From: Macrotis lagotis
Taxonomy: Eukaryota; Chordata; Mammalia; Peramelemorphia; Peramelidae
Length of the DNA stretch: 64,000 nt
Direction: 5' to 3'
Assembly: GCF_037893015.1 (NCBI RefSeq)
Contig: NC_133658.1
Location: 888,504,080 to 888,568,079 of the forward strand
Shown: piece after piece, positions 34,190-45,019 of the stretch
How positions within the stretch are numbered: position 1 is the first letter of the stretch
How the letters are laid out: every line of letters begins with the position of its first letter
Notes under the pieces: model-generated
Told to the model about the DNA's origin: nothing
Databases searched by the model: none
The model's input: only the letters and a program-made list of their open reading frames with translations
Program-made: the position numbers and the translations under genes

Positions 34190-34380
34190 CATATTTTATC
34201 TGGTATGGGTGCGTCGGTATTCTTTGTACACAATTGTTTGCCTACTCTCTCCTCCTCTGAGGAGATTCTGAGTTCCTTAGGAGCAGAACCTTTTCCTTTT
34301 TTTTCCTCCAGAGTTTAGCACAGTGTCTGATATTTAGTAGGCCCATATTAGATGCTAGTTGAATGGCTGACTGAAAAGAG
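34190..34380 (+). mobile_element. L2 3' end, sense
   Basis: TTCTTTGTACACAATTGTTTG, CTGAGTTCCTTAGGAGCAGA, AGAGTTTAGCACAGTGTCTG and TGAATGGCTGACTGAA are in the order of the L2 3' terminus. Confidence 0.65.
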
Positions 34381-34465
34381 CTCCGCTGAAGGCGTCTATA
34401 TAGACAGGTTGACTGCCGCAGTGAACACGCAAAAAAATCTTCCCCTCTACCCCCAGCCTCGTGTG

Positions 34466-34470
<5 letters not shown>

Positions 34471-34563
<93 letters not shown>

Positions 34564-34572
34564 TGTGTGTGG
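34471..34572. repeat. Compound (GT)n(GA)n(GT)n microsatellite
   Basis: About 45 bp of GT, then about 46 bp of GA, then 12 bp of GT, without interruption. The complementary strand gives a spurious Leu-Ser and Thr-His repeat frame. Likely highly polymorphic. Confidence 0.95.
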
Positions 34573-34579
34573 TAGGTCA

Positions 34580-36510
34580 GAGCTTTTTCCTGGGCTACCT
34601 TCTTTATAATTCCCACTCACCCTCTCACGGGACTCAAGGGCCCATTGTTCCCCGAGCTCGTGGCAGCGGGTCCCAAGAGATCCCCTTTCGACCTAAGTCC
34701 ATCCTCTGAAGATAAGAGACTCTAGAAACTAGCAATATTTTTTCTTGTTGTGGTTGACCTAGCTTTTCTCTCTAATCCGCTAAAAATAAACATAAGACCA
34801 GAGAGGAGAGGCTCTCCAGATTCTTACCCCAAAATTGAATAATAGCCCCAATATTTCACTGCCTTTTTTAATTTCAAGGGATCTAAGGATGCTGGTGGAG
34901 ATAGGGAATGACTACAGTCATGGCTGCCACTTTCCTCTGCTTCTATTATACTCCCCTTGTCAAAAATCTCAGGGTCTGCTGACTGCGCACCCGATACCAA
35001 CGCAGGGACTCTGGGCTTCACCCTGGGGGGGAACGAATGAAGTACACAATGACCCATCTGTCTTCCTGGCTCCCAGGAGTTGCCGTCTGAGGGCGGCAGT
35101 CCCACAAGAGCCCCCCTCTCTCCTTCTCAGTAATTTGTCCTCCCGTGATTGCTTTATAGTACCTTTGGCTCTTCTTGGAACGAGGCCTTTCACCGGGCTC
35201 AATGAAATCCGTTTTGCGATGAAAAGACACCCCGGACCGCAAGAACAAAAGGATCAAATGCCCCAGCACAAGCCCACTTTCCTGAGAGCTCAAAACCAGG
35301 ACTCAGGGGGTACGAGTTTGTATTCAAAACAAGCTTCCCTCCACCCCCACCCAACTCCTCTCCACACCTCTGAGCCCGGCCTCTGGGCACCTGCTTGGCC
35401 TGTGACTGACTCCATCACCTCTTGTTTGCTTAGCTGAGACACCCCGACAGCAGTCGACCTTCATCTCCCGTATCTGAATTTTAGAGCCGCTGCCCCTCAC
35501 TTCCCTTTCCAAAGTCTCTTTGCGCTCCTCTCCAGTTTTGCTTAAGGAAGGCTTGTCGCATTTATTAGCCAAGTCTCTGTAGCCGCTTCTGTCGCTCTGG
35601 ACACCATATTCCATCTCCCTCTTGGTTTGGTTTTTGTTGACTGTACTCCATGGCTGAGATGCTCTCATCCCCTCTTCTTGGAAACTCTAGGTCCCTTCAA
35701 AGTTCAGTTTTAGGACCAACGCCTTCAAGAGGCCTTTCCCCTATTCATTCAGTTTCTGGGACCCTTGTTTATCACCTTATACTTCCAGTATTTACTTATG
35801 TGAACCTATTGGATCCCTCAAATGGTAGACTGTAAGTTCCTTGAGAGCAGAATATCTTGGGGATCAGAACTGGGGTTTCACTAGGATTGGAAACTCCCAG
35901 ATAAGCAAATACCCCCTCCCAGTGCAACCTAGCACTTTCTCTGCAATTTAGTCTTAGAGAACTGCCCAGAGCACTGGGAGCAAATTGCCTCAGGATGGCC
36001 TCTCCAGTAAATAGCCAGAGCTGGACTAGAATCCAGGTCCTCTCGATTGAGTACAATTCTCTAGAACCTTCACAGACCGTTGCTTCTGCCTAGAGCATAA
36101 CTTTTTGGTGTATTGAAGAGGAAGTCCTGGGTAAGAAAAACTAAGGGTGCAATACAGCCCCTCACAAGTAATCAGAGTCTCCGCTAAATCTAAGTCTTTT
36201 CTTGACCCACACAGTAGAACAGTTTCTTGGCTGGTGAAAGCACAGTTCAAAAAAACCTGGAAACTTGATTAGGTTTGAGTGTGGATTATGTTGGAGTGGG
36301 AAGCAATCTCTCTCCCTCTCCCCCAAAACGCTAGGAAAGTTTAGACAAGCTGCAAACTTTAAAAGTCATAATTTCATCCTTGCTCTGACTCCTTCCTCCT
36401 GTGATATCACATCCCTTTTGTCCATTAGTAGTCAGTAACACAAAATTAATATTGTCGATAATAATTGATCACTCAGGTAAATAGCTTATCTATTCTGTAG
36501 AGAGCTAGAG
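34580..36510. other. HES3-ICMT intergenic DNA, no gene
   Basis: Several 60-200-codon open frames on both strands have no recognisable domain. An L2 3'-end-like piece lies at about 35690-35860 (CAAGAGGCCTTTCCCC, GTAGACTGTAAGTTCCTTGA). The part at 36.27-36.48 kb is unique and AT-rich, with GATATCACATCC and ATTAATATTGTCGATAATAA. Confidence 0.4.
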
Positions 36511-36514
36511 GTGA

Positions 36515-36715
36515 TGAGTAGAACTAAGAAGACCTGAGTTCAAATTCTTCAGACATTTCAGACATCAACCTTGAATAAATCCATAAACTTATATATGCTT
36601 TGGTTTCTTTATCAGTAAAATGAGGATAACACCAGTATCTATTTCACAAGGTTGTGAGAAGTAAATGAAATAAAATATATTTTCCAAATTTGCAAACAGT
36701 TGTTTCAGTGTTTCA
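36515..36715 (+). mobile_element. MAR1/MIR-type CORE-SINE, diverged
   Basis: GAAGACCTGAGTTCAAATTC, TTTGGTTTCTTTATCAGTAA, AATGAGGATAACACC and CAAGGTTGTGAGAAGTAAATG. The tail is degraded. Confidence 0.65.
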
Positions 36716-36829
36716 GCTTGCTGGCCACTTTAATTGGCTTAGATTCCAGAACCACCTAGTCATCTGGATAGTAGGAAGAATTTAGTAAGATCTTAGATTC
36801 TGGACCAGAAGAGATCTTGAAGACCATTT

Positions 36830-37395
36830 AGTTCAAAGATATTCAATCTTTTTGGTCTTAGGACTCCTCAGTAAAAGTCATTGAGGACCCCCAAGGTATA
36901 ACTCATTTTTTAAAAATGTGGGTTATACCTATAATATTTATTAGAAATGAAAGCATCTCTTTTTAATAATTTTTTGTGAAGAAAATGCTCATTCGTCATG
37001 TCCAGCTGACCCCCTTGACCTTTTGCCCCTTCCTTTCAGTGCCATTCTAAGTCAAAAAGCTATAGCTAGCCAGAAATTGTGCCCAGACCATCTCTCCCTG
37101 CTCCTGGCCACCTCCTTATCCTGCTCATCTTTCCCATTCCCTTCATTTTCATTATCATTCTGTATGGAAATCAGAGGCTGCTAGCTAAGGCCTTTAGGGA
37201 CTCTGTATTCCATGGGTTTTGTGGTTTTTTCTTTTGATTTTCTTTGAATTGTTCTTCAAAACCAACATAGGAAAAAGTCACCAATGGTTACTGTTAGATC
37301 AATAAAGATCTTGTCTTAAAAAAAAAGAAATGAAAGACTCTTACTATTATTAGGAAGATAATTTTGACCTTGAGGACCTTCTAGGAAACCACCCC
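36830..37395 (+). mobile_element. hAT-like fossil split by a retrocopy
   Basis: The left part (36830-36953) reads TTCAATCTTTTTGGTCTTAG, GTCATTGAGGACCCCCAAGG and GTGGGTTATACCTATAATAT. The right part (37337-37395) reads AAGATAATTTTGACCTTGAGG. Both match the element at 6.1-6.6 kb. The two halves are separated by the insertion at 36954-37325. Confidence 0.5.
36954..37325 (+). pseudogene. Processed retrocopy of an unidentified mRNA 3' end
   Basis: The roughly 372-bp insert ends with AATAAA (37301-37306), 11 bases of spacer, and a pure A-run. A perfect 11-bp TSD, AGAAATGAAAG, flanks it at 36943-36953 and 37326-37336. It lacks tRNA-type promoter boxes and L1 or L2 phrases. The simplest reading is an L1-mobilised, 5'-truncated copy of a cellular transcript's 3' untranslated region. 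The parent gene was not recognised. It could also be an unfamiliar SINE or LINE tail. Confidence 0.6.
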
Positions 37396-37689
37396 TTGAG
37401 ATTCATTAATCTAGTCCAATACTCTCATTTTAAAATTGGGAAACCTGGGGACGGGAGAAGTGAAATTGAATTGCTCAAAGCTCCACAGTCTGAAGGCACA
37501 TTCCACTCCCCGACTCCCAACCTATTCTACAACATGCTCTTTATGGTTCAGGTGGACTCATTGTTCCCCATAGGTGTCATTCCATATCTGTCTCTTTCTT
37601 GTTTATCTTTGTATTGTTTGTCAGGGTCAAGATTTGAATGTGGAACCTCTGGCTGCAAACCTAGAAATCTTTCCACTGTACCACTAATC

Positions 37690-38115
37690 CTTTACAACAT
37701 ACAAGTCTCAGTGCTAAGTGCAAAAGAAAGTCTCTGCCCTCTGGGACTTTACATTTTAAAGGGGGAGAGGACATATATCTAAAATTTTATATATTTATGT
37801 GTGTGTGTGTGTGTGATTTCCCAAAAGTCCTAGAGCAGTTTAAAGTCATATGTAAACTTAAAAAACGTTCTGTATATATTATGAATTATATAAATGATAA
37901 ATGCAGAATAGATGGAAAGTAACCTTAGAAAGGGAAAGACTGCAGCTGGGAGGATGGTGTTATGGGAAAGGCCTCTTTCAACAAGTGATCTTAAGGTTGA
38001 GTTTTGAAGGAAACCAGCCAGGGAAATCAGAAAGCAGGAGTGAGGAAGAAGAGCTAGGTAGAGGGTATATAGGAGGGAAAGGGGACAAAAGAGAGGAGGC
38101 TGGCATTCCTGCCTC
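37690..38115 (-). mobile_element. L2 fossil, antisense
   Basis: AGTCTCAGTGCTAAGTGCAA, CTCTGCCCTCTGGGACTTTAC, GAGTTTTGAAGGAAACCAGC and AAAGCAGGAGTGAGGAAG. A short (TG)n patch at 37797-37816 interrupts it. Confidence 0.5.
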
Positions 38116-38239
38116 TGACATGCAGAGACCTCCATGTTACCTATTACCTGCACCTAGGCATAAACTCTTTGGATTAGACTAGGTAGAAAGGAACACATTC
38201 CCCAATAAAGGGGACTCAACGCGATACTCCATCCAGTTT

Positions 38240-39700
38240 CTCTAGCCTGCCTCCATGGCCCGCATCACTCTAGCCGGGACAGATAGGAGAGCTTTGGCTG
38301 GGGACAAACGTAAGAGGAGGAAAGGGGGCCGCAGCCTCTGGAGAACTCTTTCTAAGGCGCTGAACTGAAGCGAACCCTCCGATTTCCGATGGAGAGTTTG
38401 GGAATTAGAGCTAGGAGGGCGCTCCGTGCACCTGGGACTTCGCAGAGCTCCCCCCGCCCCAATTCTTCCCAGCTCGGCTCCCGCGGGATATTGATGGAGC
38501 CTGTCTACCCAAGGGGCCCCTTCTCCCCACAGGCCTTCTCGGGCAGGACTGCACCTCACAGCGTGGAAAATCGCGGCACCGCCCTCCGGCCTTTCAGCCC
38601 GGCCGGGCTGCTCCCAGTGCCTCCCTCCCATTCTCCCCCTGGGGGCCCCCTGAGCCGGGGCCAAGGGGGCCCGGCCGGGTTGGACCGGGCCGGGGGAAAG
38701 AGCCTGGGCTGGGAGAGCCGGGCCCAGCCAGGTAGCCGGCTTGGAGGAGGCCCCAGGCACGTGTCCAGGCGCTTTGATGAGCCGGGTCGCACTGGGGGCC
38801 CCCGGAGAATTTCTATGGACTAAGCGCCAAGTTGTTCAAGCCTTTGTGGCCCGGGCTTGAGACAAAAGAGTCTGCGGGCGGGCAGGGCTCTGGGGCCGGA
38901 GGCACAAAGGAGGGTCCGGATTAACAGGACACTGGGGGTAGCCGAGTGTGAAGAAGCGGGCCGTAAAAGGGGCCCTGGCAAGGGGAGGAGGGGCTTGGGA
39001 ACGGGGGTGGGAAAGGCTCCTTTGTGTGCTGGCCACAAAGGCAGCATCAGCCTGCGGCCTTTGTGGTCCAACACGAGGCGCCGGACACAGGCCAGGGGTT
39101 TGAATTGCTAAACATCTGGACCGCCGGGAGGCCCGCACGCTGGCACCCCCTCCCTGCCCTCCTGCTGCTGCGGCGGGCTGCGGCGGGCTGCTAGCCCTGT
39201 GCCCCTCCTCTCCAAACCTGGGGGGGTCATGGGATTGTTTCCTTCGCTGCCCCTCACCCCCAATTCTAAGTGTTAAGAGCAAAGACTGCTCCTCCCTTCC
39301 CCTTCTCTCTAGGGCCGGGAGGGGATGGCGCGGGGTGTAATTTGTCCTCTAATTATGGCTCGCTCCCCATAAACCTCTCGGGTCCTACTGAGCTTTCAGC
39401 TCGGAGCCCATTAGCAACCGAATGGTCCTTGTTAAGCGCCTCTCTCAACACAGCAGGGGTTCGAGGGCCCAGGGGCAATTGAGTCACGAGTCCCTTGGGG
39501 CGGGGGTGGAGCAGGGGAGGCCACTCCCCCCCAAACCCCCATTCCAGAATTAGGGCTCCCATAAAGTGGGCCGCTCCTCCTCTGGCCTCAGATGGCACCT
39601 CCGGGGAGCCTAGATTTCCCCTGCTCCCCGCCTCCAACCACCTCCCTCCACGCCTCCCAAGAGAAAAGCAAAAGGTGAGTCAGGGACCCAGCTGAGCCCT
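38240..39700. promoter_or_regulatory. GC-rich, CpG-containing intergenic island
   Basis: About 1.4 kb of GC-rich unique sequence lies between HES3 and ICMT, far from either promoter (5 kb and 11 kb). It holds CACGTG at 38758-38763, a cluster of CCTTTGTG motifs at 38841-39066, and the homeodomain-like TAATTTGTCCTCTAATTATG near 39.34 kb. The open frames of up to 172 codons on both strands have compositionally biased Pro/Gly/Arg content and no domain. It could be a distal enhancer or the promoter of a noncoding transcript. A protein-coding gene is not supported. Confidence 0.5.
38841..39066. promoter_or_regulatory. Cluster of five SOX-like CCTTTGTG octamers
   Basis: CCTTTGTG occurs at 38841-38848, 39019-39026 and 39058-39065 on the plus strand. 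Its complement CACAAAGG occurs at 38903-38910 and 39034-39041. The copies at 39019 and 39034 form an inverted pair 7 bp apart. ACAAAAG at 38862-38868 is a related sixth site. ACAAAG/CTTTGT is the core of SOX HMG-box binding sites and overlaps TCF/LEF preferences. Binding is inferred. Confidence 0.55.
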
Positions 39701-39714
39701 TTCAGATTCAATTC

Positions 39715-39900
39715 AATAACTATGTGCGAGGCCCTGGAGGGACCGTGTGGCGCAATGGATTTGGAGTCGGAAGCCCTGCCACGTGCTCCCTGGGTTCAAA
39801 GTACCTCTTTGTACCTCGGTTTCCTCATCTTTCAAGGGAGAGAGTTGGGCCAGATGGATCCTGGGCCGCCTTCCGACTCTTGGTGTGTGATCAGAGGCAA
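39715..39900 (+). mobile_element. MIR/MAR-type SINE, diverged
   Basis: GTGTGGCGCAATGGATTTGG, CTGGGTTCAAAGTACC, TCGGTTTCCTCATCTTTCAA follow MIR order. Confidence 0.6.
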
Positions 39901-41685
39901 AACCCGAGCCCCCTGCCCTCAAGAAGCCTGTGAGCTCTTGGAGTTTTTTCCAGGGCTGAAACCTCTCCAAAACCATCTGCTGTCCTTCACCTGGTTTTGA
40001 GCACCCTTCCCCTGCACCCCCACAAGCCTTCCCTGACCCTGCAGTCTTTCCCTCCGAGCCCCAGAGGGACATGAAACAAAAGGCCTTCCCTGCACTCGGC
40101 CTCTTCCTTCCCCTGGGCCTCACTGGGCAGGGTTGGCTCATGTGGGTGGCGCACAGACTTTTAAACGGTGGAAAATTGACCGAAAAATGTCACTAATGCG
40201 CAATGTTCTGCTCTGGCTGCGGGAGGCGAGCCCCTGGCCAGGGCCTCTACAGGTCTATTCTCTGCAGCGTCACGCTCCAATCCCTGGCCTACTTTAAGCG
40301 CCTGCCAGGTCCTCCCCGCCTTTCCCCTTAGCCCACCCTCCTAGCCTCCCCATTCCAGCCTGCAATACAGCCTAGACCCTCCAGGACTTGGAGGTCCGGA
40401 CAACCACCAATTTGGACAGAACCAAGCAGCCTGAGGGTTCAATTCATCGATTGCCTCCCCCACCCCCATCTACATCTTTCCCTCTTAATTCTCAGGCTAG
40501 TGAGGTCCCTAGAAGGCCACTCCTTCCTTACCATTCTCCTCTTGTCTTTGCTGTCCACCACCCTCTCCAACCAGGGTACCCCCAATACTATGCTTCGTGT
40601 CTTTCCCTTTGCTCTTTAGTGAGCTCTGAGCACACTTCCCTTGAAATAACTCAGGTTATAGATATTGAAAGAAAGGAGGCAGCATGTGAAAATATGAATC
40701 AAATCAGAAAATGACCCGGGCCCCAGATGATGTATTTTAAAGCTTTTGATGAGAATTCCCGCTGCTGAGACTTTGGGAAGCTGGTGGGTAGACTGATGAC
40801 CTTTTTAAAAAAATTTTTTTTTTTTTTGGTAAAGCTGAAATGAAAGGTTCCTGGCTCTTTTCTATGCAATTGTAATGATCTTTCCCACTCCCCTTCATTC
40901 TGTGACTTAGTAGGACCTTGGAAACTGGCTACCAGCAATTTTAGTCCCTTTTCTAGGTCAGCAACTTTCAGAAAGGCTAAACATAGACACTTGAATTGTT
41001 TGAAACACTCATTTGTGGGTAAAATTATTTTAAAAGAATTCAGGGTTGGACAAAATCTCTAATTAAGGACCTTCCCTTTGCCAAAGAGAGGTCTGCCTTC
41101 ACTTCTCTAACTCTGGGCCATAGGATACTTACAGCTGGTGCTGGGAACTAGGTAGGTTCCTCTTTTCCCAATTTCAGGAAGCAGTTAGATTCCTGCCTAG
41201 GGGGTCAACTTAAGTGTGAAGAACCTGGGGGAATTATTTTAGGAATCAGGTGTGAAAGTTGTAACAGGTCACATCTTCCTTTCCTTTCCCCCTCACAACC
41301 CCCCTCCACCACCCCCTCCCAGTTTGAGTATGAGAATGGGAAAAGGGCAGAGACCATGACCGATGGGAAGGGGAGGGATAAACTTAGACATGGCTACTTA
41401 TGCAACCTCCAATGTAGGTTGCCTAATGTTTTCCATATTTTTTCACATTTAATACTGTGATCCCAGAGTGGATTAGGAAATAGAACACATTTGACGCAGA
41501 GAACCTTTGGGGAAACCTGACCTTTTCTTAAGGAGAAAAAAACCACAAAATTTAATATTACCCATATTGTCTTTAAGTGGAAAACAGCCATGTGTCAGTG
41601 TAGCTTTTTTTTTAGTGACATTTTGAATGATAGGTTGTCTCCTCCCTCTGTCCCAATCACACATTAAAGATCAACATTTGAGACA
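39901..41685. other. Unique intergenic DNA without a gene
   Basis: Largely repeat-free. The 40.14-40.24 kb part (TTTTAAACGGTGGAAAATTG, CACTAATGCGCAATG) is non-repetitive and could be conserved. A T-run lies at 40813-40829. No exon recognised. Confidence 0.4.
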
Positions 41686-41689
41686 TATT

Positions 41690-42045
41690 ATATGTACATA
41701 TATCTACAGGTATGTATATATATATATTATATATATATATATATATGGTTCCATAAATTCCAGACATTAGTTCTTTCCAAGGAGGTGGTTAGCATTTTCC
41801 TTCACAAGTCCTTTATAGTTGATTTGAATATTTATATTACTCAAAACAACTCAGTCATTCTCAGTTACTTTGCCAACAACATTGCTGTTATCATATCAGC
41901 ATTCTTTTGGTTCTGTGTGTATTGCTCTGCACTAGCTCATGTAAGTCTTTTTATGTTTTTCTTAAACCAACCTCCTTGACACTTCTTATAGAACAGTGGT
42001 ATTCCATCACAATCACATACTAGTTATTTTTTTAATGCTCAGAAA
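41690..42045 (-). mobile_element. L1 3' UTR fragment, antisense
   Basis: After a (TA)n patch at 41708-41747, TTCTTTTGGTTCTGTGTGTATTG and CAGTGGTATTCCATCACAAT are the complement of the 3' L1 region shared with 18.3-18.5 kb. Confidence 0.55.
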
Positions 42046-42234
42046 GTTGAGGGACTATGAGTGTAGACCGATCACTACATATAATGGCAGAGTTGATGGG
42101 TGTTTATTTAGCTTTGATACAGTTTCCACCTCCCCCTCCCTTTTTTGAAGTCATTTTAGCAATAGACTCTTTGCAAAAGATAAGAGGAGGAAGTAGAGGA
42201 GAAAAGGGAATGTAAAAAATAGTTAAAAATCAAT

Positions 42235-43190
42235 TGCTAATCCCACTAGTGGGTCTAGAACCTGAAGAGATTATGAAAAAGTATAAGAACAACACTTGTA
42301 CAAAAATATTGATAGCAGCCCTGTTTGTGGTGGCAAAGAATTGGAAATCCAGTAAATGTCCTTCAATTGGGGAATGGCTTAGCAAACTGTGGTATATGTA
42401 TGTCATGAAACACTATTGTTCTTTTAGAAACCAGGAGGGACGGGAATTCAGGGAAGCCTAGAGGGATTTGCATGAACTGATGCTGAGTGAGATGAGCAGA
42501 AACAGTAGAACATTGTACACCCTAACAGCAACATGGGGGTTGATGATCAACCTTGATAGAGATGCTCATTCCTTCAGTACAATAATCAGGGACAATTTGG
42601 GGCTCTCTGCAATGGAGAATACCACCTGTAGCAAACTGTGGTATATGTATGTCATGGAACACTATTGTTCTATTGGAGACCTGGAGGGATGGGAATTCAG
42701 GGAAGCCTGGGAGGATTTGCATGAACTGATGCTGAGTGAGCAATACCAGAAGAACACTGTACACCCTAACAGCAACATGGGAGTGATGATCAACCTTGAT
42801 GGACTTGCTCATTCCATCAGTGCAGCAATCAGGCACAATTTTGGGCTGTCTGTGATGGAGAATGCCATCTGTATCCAGATAAAGAATTGTGAAGTTTGAA
42901 CAAAGACCAAAGACTATTATCTTCAATTAAAAAAAAGTTATCTTATTATATAATTTTGCTATTTATTATACTTTATTTTTTCTTCCTTAAGGATATTTCT
43001 CTCTCATGCCATTCAACTTAGATCAATGTATATTATGTATAATATATATTATTATATCAATGTATATTTCCATCTAACATGGAAACAATGTAAAGACTGC
43101 CTTCTGTGAGAGTTGGGGGGGTGGGATGGGGGAGGGAAGTAAGATTAGGGGAAAAATTGTAAAACTCAAATAAAATCTTTCTTTTATTTA
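42235..43190 (+). mobile_element. L1 3' part, sense, with internal tandem duplication
   Basis: Starts in the ORF2 C-terminus (ALFVVAKNWKSSKCPSIGEW) and continues GTGGTATATGTATGTCATGA and CTGATGCTGAGTGAGATGAG. It ends with a 3' UTR and A-rich tail near 43.19 kb. A 249-bp block is duplicated in tandem, unlike the sister copies at 5.3 and 18.4 kb. Confidence 0.75.
42381..42873 (+). repeat. 249-bp tandem duplication inside L1
   Basis: AGCAAACTGTGGTATATGTA starts at 42381 and again at 42630. Both units run through GGGAATTCAGGGAAGCC, GATTTGCATGAACTGATGC and CAACATGGG to GGAGAATACCACCTGTA or GGAGAATGCCATCTGTA. The units differ at many positions, so the duplication is not recent. It may be a feature of an L1 subfamily. 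Confidence 0.88.
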
Positions 43191-43289
43191 AAAAAATAAA
43201 TTGCTAAAGAATATCTATGATTTAATGAACTTATTAATAGATGAGGGGGTTGTTTGCCTTCCAAGGTCCCTCCTGGCTTTAAATCCATG

Positions 43290-43435
43290 ATCCTTTGTTT
43301 TTATGACCTGTAGTCAGGATTTGAATGCTTGTTTTATAGCTTGAGTCTCAGTTTCATCTGTAAAATGGGCATAATAAGGACTGTACCTGACAGGGTTTTT
43401 GAGAGGATCTGGTGATATAATAAGAAAATGATCAA
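43290..43435 (+). mobile_element. MIR-type SINE fragment
   Basis: GAGTCTCAGTTTCATCTGTA, AAATGGGCATAATAAGGAC, GACAGGGTTTTTGAGAGGAT. Confidence 0.6.
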
Positions 43436-43489
43436 TCGTCTCTCCATTCTAATTACTTTCAATTTACTATGTGTATATGTTATATTTAC

Positions 43490-43625
43490 TTATCTGTATT
43501 CACATGGTGTTCTTCCCCACCTTCTGTCCCTTTAGTATCTAAACTCCTTGAGGTTGAAGAGCTCTACTTTTTGTGTCTGGCATTTGTAGCCCCTTAATAT
43601 GTTTGTTAGATTGAATGTAAAGTAA
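43490..43625 (+). mobile_element. L2 3' end, sense
   Basis: TATCTAAACTCCTTGAGGTTG, TTTTTGTGTCTGGCATTTGT, TATGTTTGTTAGATTGAATG. Confidence 0.55.
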
Positions 43626-43699
43626 TTCATAAACCTTAAAGTGTAATATAAATGTCAATATTACAATGCATCTTAGTGACTATTTGGTCCCTCTCTTGT

Positions 43700-45005
43700 A
43701 CTCTTGTCCCTTTTAAGTAAAAGGGAATTCCAAAGAAAGTTGAATCAAGAAGAGAAAGGGGAACCTAGTCTGTAACACCCCCTCCCCAATATTCTTAGTC
43801 AAGCCATCACTGTGATCCCTAAGGGCATGAGAGAGTCATCCAGTCAAGAGTGGTGAAATGAAAATGAACTGATGAGCTAGCTCTCTGCTGTCCATGAGGG
43901 ATATTATGCTGCCAGTACTCTAGAATTCATCCTCTGCAGATATGTTTCAAAGAAGAATTAAGTGATTCCTAGGAGTAATTAACTTTGGAGATACAGCAAA
44001 TGGGCTTAAATAACTCAGTCAATTGTCTCCAGATGGGTCTGGAGAGGCCACAGTTGTTTAAATCTCTTTAGTTTGGTTTGGACTACAAACGGGTTTGACA
44101 GCCAAAGGACCCTTGAGGAAACACAATGGGATTGGGCCCTCCAGTAAGTAAGTGCATGAATACTGCCCTGGCTTTGCTATAGTTAGGAAAGAGTGCATTG
44201 AAAAAGACCCTATTGTCCCAGGCTTTTGTATCTATCCCCAGCTGGCTCTAATCTCTAAATATTTACCCGGGACCCCTTTGTTCAGACAGAACTTATGCAC
44301 TTTGGACTGAAGCACTGATAAATTCCGCATCATTTACACAGTTTTTGAGATGAGGGCCTGGCATTCACTGAGGGTAGAATGGGAGAAAGGGGGGAAAGAG
44401 TTACATTTTAGAGAAAACAGGATTCACTGGAAATCCTGCAATCACACTCAATAGACCCCGCCTCAGAGAGGTTATACAATACAAACAAGAATCCTGGCTT
44501 TCAGATGGAAACAATATCTGGCCAGAAGAGATTGAATGACTGCAGAGTTGAAGGAAGAAATCTTCCTAAAAAGAAGGGGCCTCTTTAAGAGCCAAGGAAC
44601 TTGGGGAATAGCTTACAAGATGGTTGTTTTGTTAACTATGACCCAATTTAAGAGTTGGCTATGTATCCATACACTTCTCAGCCTTCTGGTGAAGGAAGCA
44701 GTGTCCTTGACTTAGTTATCTTGATTGTTGTATAATTCTGTTAGAATCAATCTTGGCCCCAGAGAAAAAGAGGAGAAAAATAGATCTCACTTCTTTGCTG
44801 GAGAGGTGTGCTGTTAAACAAGGTCAAAGTGATTTTGCTGAACTTAAAAAAAAAATCAAACCTGTAATTCTCTAAAGGCTCATAGGTTTAGGGAGAAAGG
44901 GGAGTATATTCAGAAATGAACATGATGCAAAAAAAAAAAGCATCAATAGCATATTGTAAAAATAATTTAGTGATATATTTGAATAAAACAAAAGCTTAAT
45001 TTGTT
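43700..45005. other. Repeat-poor intergenic block, candidate conserved noncoding DNA
   Basis: About 1.3 kb with no repeat family that I recognise, between two repeat-rich areas. It includes GAATTAAGTGATTCC and GAGTAATTAACTTTGG (NKX/homeodomain-like) near 43.95 kb, and CCCTTTGTTCAGAC (SOX-like) near 44.28 kb. No open frame of note. Conservation is a guess from the lack of repeats. Confidence 0.3.
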
Positions 45006-45019
45006 TTTATTAAGTGGTT

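Noticed and set aside
34242-34616. Protein with Leu-Ser and Thr-His repeats
   Set aside because: It is translation of the GT/GA microsatellite.
38242-38823. Overlapping 172- and 144-codon frames on both strands
   Set aside because: Both strands are open because stops are rare in GC-rich DNA. No domain, no splice logic.
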